From Candidatus Hydrogenedentota bacterium (GTDB lineage Bacteria; Hydrogenedentota; Hydrogenedentia; Hydrogenedentales; SLHB01), in contig SKRY01000175.1 in assembly GCA_007118235.1 (NCBI GenBank), positions 1 to 25,599 on the forward strand: 25,599 nt of DNA. Direction: 5' to 3'. Below, piece after piece: positions 22,580-25,599 of the stretch. Positions within the stretch are counted from its first letter, which is position 1; every line of letters starts with the position of its first letter. The notes under the pieces are model-generated. The model did not search any database and was not told the DNA's origin. It was given only the letters and a program-made list of their open reading frames with translations. The position numbers and the translations under genes were made by a program.

Positions 22580-22607
22580 TTGACTTGCAGGCGTGCGTTT
22601 TGCTACT
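22580..22607 (+). promoter_or_regulatory. Promoter-like element P2 of the yceD-rpmF-plsX-fabD operon
   Basis: TTGACT (22580-22585), 14 nt, then TTGCTACT (22600-22607), about 45 bp before the yceD start. The placement is right for the operon promoter, and the match with P1 suggests a lineage-specific -10 form. Confidence 0.6.
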
Positions 22608-22651
22608 CTTGTGGCTTCCCGCCTGCCTACCCTACGAAGGGGGTGAAGACC

Positions 22652-23248
22652 ATGAGTAAGCTCAAGATTTCCGTGGCGCTCGTGGCCGAACAGGATGTGA
22701 CCGTTGACGTCGAGGCCCCGGTGGCGGAATTGCAACCCGAGGGCGCGCCGGGGGTTCCGCTGGAGTCGGTGCGGGTTCGCGGCTCCTTGGCGAAATTCGA
22801 GGATGGGTATATGTTCCGGGGCGAGGTGTCGGGCACGTACCATCACGCCTGCGATCGCTGTCTGGCTGCGGCGGAGCATCCTTTTTCCCGCGAGGTGTTG
22901 TGGGTTTTCGTGGAGGGTTCGGCGGTTAACTTCGAAACCCAGGGAGAGGGACAGGAAGGGGATATTGAGCCGGAGGATGAGGATGCTCCCTCGGTGGGAG
23001 TCTACTCGGGCAACGTCGTCGATCTGGCCCCGCAAACCTGGGAAGAGGTTGTGCTGGCCGTGCCGTTAAAGTTCTTGTGCCGGCCGGAGTGCGCCGGACT
23101 GTGCCCGGGGTGTGGCGCCAATCTGAACCTTGAGTCTTGCCGTTGCGCGGCGTCGAAAGAGCCGGAAACGGCCAAACCCAGCAACAACGGTCTTCAAGCC
23201 TTGGCGGAAATGTTTCCCGACTTGAAGCCTGGACCTTTAGAGGAGTGA
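22652..23248 (+). CDS. yceD: YceD/DUF177 family protein
   Basis: A 198-residue protein of the YceD (DUF177) family, nearly always encoded upstream of rpmF and implicated in rRNA/ribosome biogenesis. Features: CDRCLAAAEHPFSREV (Cys67, Cys70), the acidic middle (EPEDEDAP), VDLAPQTWEEVVLAVPLKFLCRPECAGLCPGCGANLN with a Cys cluster that probably binds zinc, and NNGLQALAEMF near the end. The frame is open 24 codons earlier, but ATG 22652 has AAGGGGG at normal spacing and lies after the P2 promoter. It is followed by rpmF after 4 nt. Confidence 0.93.
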   Translation: MSKLKISVALVAEQDVTVDVEAPVAELQPEGAPGVPLESVRVRGSLAKFEDGYMFRGEVSGTYHHACDRCLAAAEHPFSREVLWVFVEGSAVNFETQGEGQEGDIEPEDEDAPSVGVYSGNVVDLAPQTWEEVVLAVPLKFLCRPECAGLCPGCGANLNLESCRCAASKEPETAKPSNNGLQALAEMFPDLKPGPLEE

Positions 23249-23252
23249 TTTC

Positions 23253-23435
23253 GTGGCGTTACCCAAGAAGAAAACAACGAAAACGCGCCGCAATACGCGG
23301 CGCGCCCATCATGCGTTGCGTCCACCCGCGCTGACCGATTGCCAGAGTTGCGGTCACCGGATCCCGCCGCACCGCGTATGCCCGAAGTGCGGTCATTACA
23401 AGGACCGGCTGGCGCTGAACACCGAAAACGACTGA
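23253..23435 (+). CDS. rpmF: 50S ribosomal protein L32
   Basis: Small basic large-subunit protein of 60 residues, the usual size. The start MALPKKKTTKTRRNTRRAHH is diagnostic for bL32. A zinc-ribbon of two CxxC pairs, CQSC (30-33) and CPKC (43-46), is intact, so this is the zinc-dependent (C+) form rather than the zinc-free paralogue made under zinc starvation. Initiation is at GTG with GAGGAG close upstream, overlapping the end of yceD. The yceD-rpmF-plsX-fabD order is widely conserved and links ribosome synthesis to fatty-acid synthesis. Confidence 0.97.
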   Translation: MALPKKKTTKTRRNTRRAHHALRPPALTDCQSCGHRIPPHRVCPKCGHYKDRLALNTEND

Positions 23436-23523
23436 CGGCGGAAAAAACGCGGCTCTGCTGGCGCGCGGTCTGCGCTTCTTTCCAAGGCCTTTGCTATGGG
23501 GATATACGCGGGATTCGCCTGAG

Positions 23524-23539
23524 CCATGGCGCGCCATGG
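23524..23539. promoter_or_regulatory. 16-bp perfect palindrome upstream of plsX
   Basis: CCATGGCGCGCCATGG is a perfect 16-bp palindrome, 74 bp before the plsX ATG in the 178-bp rpmF-plsX gap. The rest of the gap shows no gene. The site could bind a dimeric regulator of lipid synthesis, though it does not resemble the known FapR operator. Confidence 0.4.
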
Positions 23540-23613
23540 TTTACTCTGGGTTCGGCTCTAACGCGTGAGGACCCGCCAATGCTTAGGCGCTTCTTCCACA
23601 TTCGGAAATCGTA

Positions 23614-24654
23614 ATGCGAATAGCCCTAGATGCAAACGGGTCCGACCGGGCGCCGGCGCCCGAAGTAGAGGCCGCGCTCACCGTGGCGCGGGATTCCGCC
23701 ATACACCTTCTGTTGGTGGGAGACGAGACCCAACTGCACGAAGCCTTGAGCGCCCATGGCCGGGGCAAGGTTCCCTCCAACATTTCCGTGGTCCATGCCT
23801 CCGAGTCCATCTCGATGCAGGATTCCCCTGTGCTTGCGGTGCGGCAGAAGAAGGACGCATCCCTGCTCGTGGCGATGCGCTTGGTCAAGAGCGGCGAGGC
23901 CAGCGCCTACGTCAGCGCGGGCAACACTGGAGCGGTCATGGTGGCCGCCCGGACCATCCTGGGGCTCATCAAGGGGGTGGGCCGCTCGGCGATTTGCCAG
24001 CGGCTCCCCACGCTGCGCGATCCCGCGCTTGTATTGGACTTGGGCGCCAATGTGGATTGCAGTGCGCGGCACCTCTGCGATTTTGCCGAGATGGGCGCCG
24101 TCTACGCCCAGCACGGGTTCAACGTGGACACGCCGCGCGTGGGGTTGCTCAATATTGGTGAGGAACAGCTCAAGGGAAACGAGCTGGCCAAGCAGGTTCA
24201 TCGCAGTCTCAGCGCCACGCCTCACATCAATTTCGTCGGCAACGTGGAGCCCAAGGGTCTCTTCGAAGGCGGCGTGGACGTGGTGGTTTGCGACGGGTTT
24301 GTCGGGAACGTGGTGCTCAAGACGAGCGAGGCCGTGGCGTCGCTCATCACGCAGCTCATACACCGCGAGATTACGTCGACCTGGACCAGCACGCTCGGGG
24401 CCCAACTCAGCTCCGGCGCGTTCCGGCGGCTCAAGCAAATCATTGATCCCAATGAGCATCCCGGCGCCATGCTGATCGGCGTGAACGGGATTGTGTTTAT
24501 CCTGCACGGCGCGAGCACGGCGACGGGCGTGGCGAACGCCATTATTGGCGCCCAGCGCGCCGTCGAGAAGAAAATCAACGAACATATCCGCCAGGGCATT
24601 GAGGAATTGCGCGATTCCGAGGCCTATCTCAATCAAAAGGAGCAGGGAGCGTGA
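23614..24654 (+). CDS. plsX: Phosphate acyltransferase PlsX
   Basis: Converts acyl-ACP to acyl-phosphate, feeding PlsY in phospholipid synthesis; peripheral to the inner membrane. The protein is 346 residues, the family norm. Signatures include SAGNTGAVMVAA (about 102-113), PALVLDLGANVDC, VGLLNIGEEQLKGN, NFVGNVEPKGLFEGGVDVVVCDGFVGNVVLKTSEA and GVNGIVFILHGAS. The N-terminal motif, commonly DAMGGDHAP, reads DANGSDRAP here. The ATG has only a weak purine stretch upstream. The stop overlaps the fabD start (GTGA), showing translational coupling. Confidence 0.96.
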   Translation: MRIALDANGSDRAPAPEVEAALTVARDSAIHLLLVGDETQLHEALSAHGRGKVPSNISVVHASESISMQDSPVLAVRQKKDASLLVAMRLVKSGEASAYVSAGNTGAVMVAARTILGLIKGVGRSAICQRLPTLRDPALVLDLGANVDCSARHLCDFAEMGAVYAQHGFNVDTPRVGLLNIGEEQLKGNELAKQVHRSLSATPHINFVGNVEPKGLFEGGVDVVVCDGFVGNVVLKTSEAVASLITQLIHREITSTWTSTLGAQLSSGAFRRLKQIIDPNEHPGAMLIGVNGIVFILHGASTATGVANAIIGAQRAVEKKINEHIRQGIEELRDSEAYLNQKEQGA

Positions 24655-25544
24655 CCTATTTCTTGTTTCCCGGCCAAGGCAGCCAAGTTGTGGGCATGGG
24701 CCGCGATTTTCACGAAGGCTCACAGGCCGCGCGGGCCGTGCTGGACAAGGCGGAAGAGGTGCTCGGCTCAGGGTTTCTCGACGCGATCTTCGAAGGCGAG
24801 CAAGAGCAGCTGAACGACACGCGGATGGCGCAGCCCGCCCTCGTGGCGGTTGGCGCCGCCATCGCCCGTCATCTCATCGAGAATGGAGTGCGGCCCAGCG
24901 GATTCGCCGGCCACAGCATCGGCGAGATCTCCGCCCTGACCGCGGCGGGCTCCCTTTCGCTGGAGGATGGGTTGCGCATCACACGGCTTCGCGCCCTGTT
25001 CATGTCGGAAGGCGTGCCGCCCGGCGGCATGGCCGCGGTGACCGGAATCGACGCGGCGGCCATCGCGGATAACCTGCCGGAAGGGGTCAACGTGGCCAAT
25101 TACAATGGCCCCCAGCAGACGATTATCTCCGGCACGGAAGAAGGTCTCACCGAGGCGGAGGAGCTATTGAAGGCGGCGGGCGCGCGGCGGGTCATTCGCC
25201 TGCGGGTGTCGGGTCCTTTTCACTCGCCCTATATGAAGGACGCGGCGGAAAAATTCCGCGAGGAACTCAAGGACGTTACCTTCGAACGGCCCAACGGCCG
25301 CTTTATATCCTCCGTTAGCGGGTTGGAAGAGTCCGACCCCGCCCATATCCGCGAGTTGCTGGGCGCCCAGGCCACCGCCCCCGTGCGATGGACCCAGGTC
25401 CTTGAGTGTATTGGCCCTGTCCCAGCCGTGGAAGCGGGCCCCGGCAAAGTCTTGCAAGGCATCGCCAAACGCATGGAAGGCGCGCCTTCCATCGCCCTCG
25501 CGGGCACGCTGGAGCAGGCCGACGCCATCGCGCAAGCGGGCTGA
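24651..25544 (+). CDS. fabD: Malonyl-CoA:ACP transacylase
   Basis: Transfers malonyl from CoA to acyl carrier protein, supplying fatty-acid synthase II in the cytoplasm. The 297-residue protein is full length. It shows the oxyanion-side FPGQGSQ (6-12), the nucleophile elbow GHSIGE (Ser89), the Arg region RITRLRALF that contacts the malonyl carboxylate, and the catalytic His in SGPFHSPYM. It begins at GTG 24651, overlapping the plsX stop by 4 nt. Downstream, a GGGATAA-TC-TTATCCC hairpin (25553-25568) precedes the window edge. A GTG at 25588-25590 reading VSRK could begin the next gene, often fabG, but 12 bases are too few to say. Confidence 0.97.
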   Translation: MTYFLFPGQGSQVVGMGRDFHEGSQAARAVLDKAEEVLGSGFLDAIFEGEQEQLNDTRMAQPALVAVGAAIARHLIENGVRPSGFAGHSIGEISALTAAGSLSLEDGLRITRLRALFMSEGVPPGGMAAVTGIDAAAIADNLPEGVNVANYNGPQQTIISGTEEGLTEAEELLKAAGARRVIRLRVSGPFHSPYMKDAAEKFREELKDVTFERPNGRFISSVSGLEESDPAHIRELLGAQATAPVRWTQVLECIGPVPAVEAGPGKVLQGIAKRMEGAPSIALAGTLEQADAIAQAG

Positions 25545-25552
25545 TGGAGCAG

Positions 25553-25568
25553 GGGATAATCTTATCCC
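25553..25568 (+). other. Short hairpin after fabD
   Basis: GGGATAA-TC-TTATCCC, perfect 7-bp arms with a 2-nt centre, followed by GTTTGTTG. It may be a weak terminator, attenuator or RNA-processing site between fabD and the next gene, which is cut off. Confidence 0.35.
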
Positions 25569-25599
25569 GTTTGTTGAACGCTGGCCGGTGAGCCGGAAA

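Larger units (their letters stand above)
21773..22651. other. Gap of about 880 bp without a supported gene
   Basis: Between the redoxin and yceD I see no convincing protein gene. A plus-strand frame at 22176-22583 (135 codons) is open, but it has no homology I recognise, no ribosome-binding site and mixed third-position bases. The stretch holds the minus-strand hairpin at 21954-22014, a CACGGC/GCCGTG hairpin near 22156-22175, a GCGGGA/TCCCGC hairpin and a GGGGATT/AGTCCCC hairpin between about 22350 and 22410, and two promoter-like elements at 22240 and 22580. A small RNA or a long yceD leader is possible. Confidence 0.5.

Noticed and set aside
22240..22580. RNase P RNA, tmRNA, 6S RNA or SRP RNA in the gap before yceD.
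   Set aside because: I looked for the conserved RNase P, tmRNA and SRP core sequences on both strands and did not see them. 6S cannot be excluded by eye.
22176..22583. 135-codon plus-strand frame upstream of yceD, considered as a degraded gene.
   Set aside because: No recognisable domain, no ribosome-binding site, and both promoter-like elements overlap or abut it. I kept it only as a note in the gap.
23565..24475. Long plus-strand frames in other phases over plsX.
   Set aside because: Their products are Arg/Ala/Trp-rich low-complexity translations typical of out-of-frame reading of GC-rich genes.
1..25599. tRNA or rRNA genes, CRISPR arrays, insertion sequences, phage or toxin-antitoxin genes.
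   Set aside because: I saw no T-loop-like tRNA ends, regularly spaced repeats, transposase motifs or terminal inverted repeats. The only repeated palindrome is the parS-like site.

Overview
The window looks like the replication-origin region of a Gram-negative bacterial chromosome of moderate to high GC. A roughly 1 kb gene-free stretch carries four perfect DnaA boxes and directly precedes dnaN. Three copies of a parS-type palindrome (GTTCCACGTGGAAC) lie 8-9 kb further on, around rsmG. dnaA, parA and parB are not in the window. Lipobox-bearing secreted proteins, YfhO and GT39 membrane proteins, DUF72, CimA and several secreted redoxins suggest a poorly studied Gram-negative lineage of the Hydrogenedentes/Planctomycetes sort. 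That placement is a guess; no marker gene here is diagnostic.

Layout. 1-133: 5' part of a cold-shock protein gene (minus), with a good promoter and a leader of about 120 nt. 134-1169: predicted oriC. 1170-8878: a co-directional run dnaN, GT39 glycosyltransferase, YfhO-like membrane protein, DUF72 protein and TPR protein, closed by a strong hairpin. 8983-11031 (minus): two unknown membrane proteins and rsmG, with the three parS-like sites in and between them. 11209-14120 (plus): apgM-type phosphoglycerate mutase and citramalate synthase cimA. 14293-16711 (minus): an EAL-HDOD protein and a YcgR-like PilZ protein with a degenerate receiver domain, a likely c-di-GMP pair. 16886-18695 (minus): three overlapping genes encoding a YbjN-like protein, a pentapeptide-repeat protein and an MBL-fold hydrolase. 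18855-21772: an island of five exported proteins, four of them thiol/sulfur-type (TlpA-like, DsrE-like, a TlpA-like lipoprotein, a CxxC redoxin) plus a tiny acidic lipoprotein. 21773-22651: no supported gene, but structured sequence and two promoter-like elements of identical layout. 22652-25544: the classic yceD-rpmF-plsX-fabD lipid/ribosome operon; what follows fabD is cut off.

How it fits together. Genes on both sides of oriC point away from it (csp leftward, dnaN rightward), and the plus strand right of oriC is visibly G-rich, as expected for a leading strand. The most notable points are an oriC attached to dnaN without dnaA, a parS cluster partly inside coding sequence with no parAB alongside, the exported thiol-redox island with two lipoproteins that share a near-duplicate leader, and the overlapping YbjN/pentapeptide/MBL operon. 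I saw no tRNA, rRNA, transposase, phage gene or CRISPR array.
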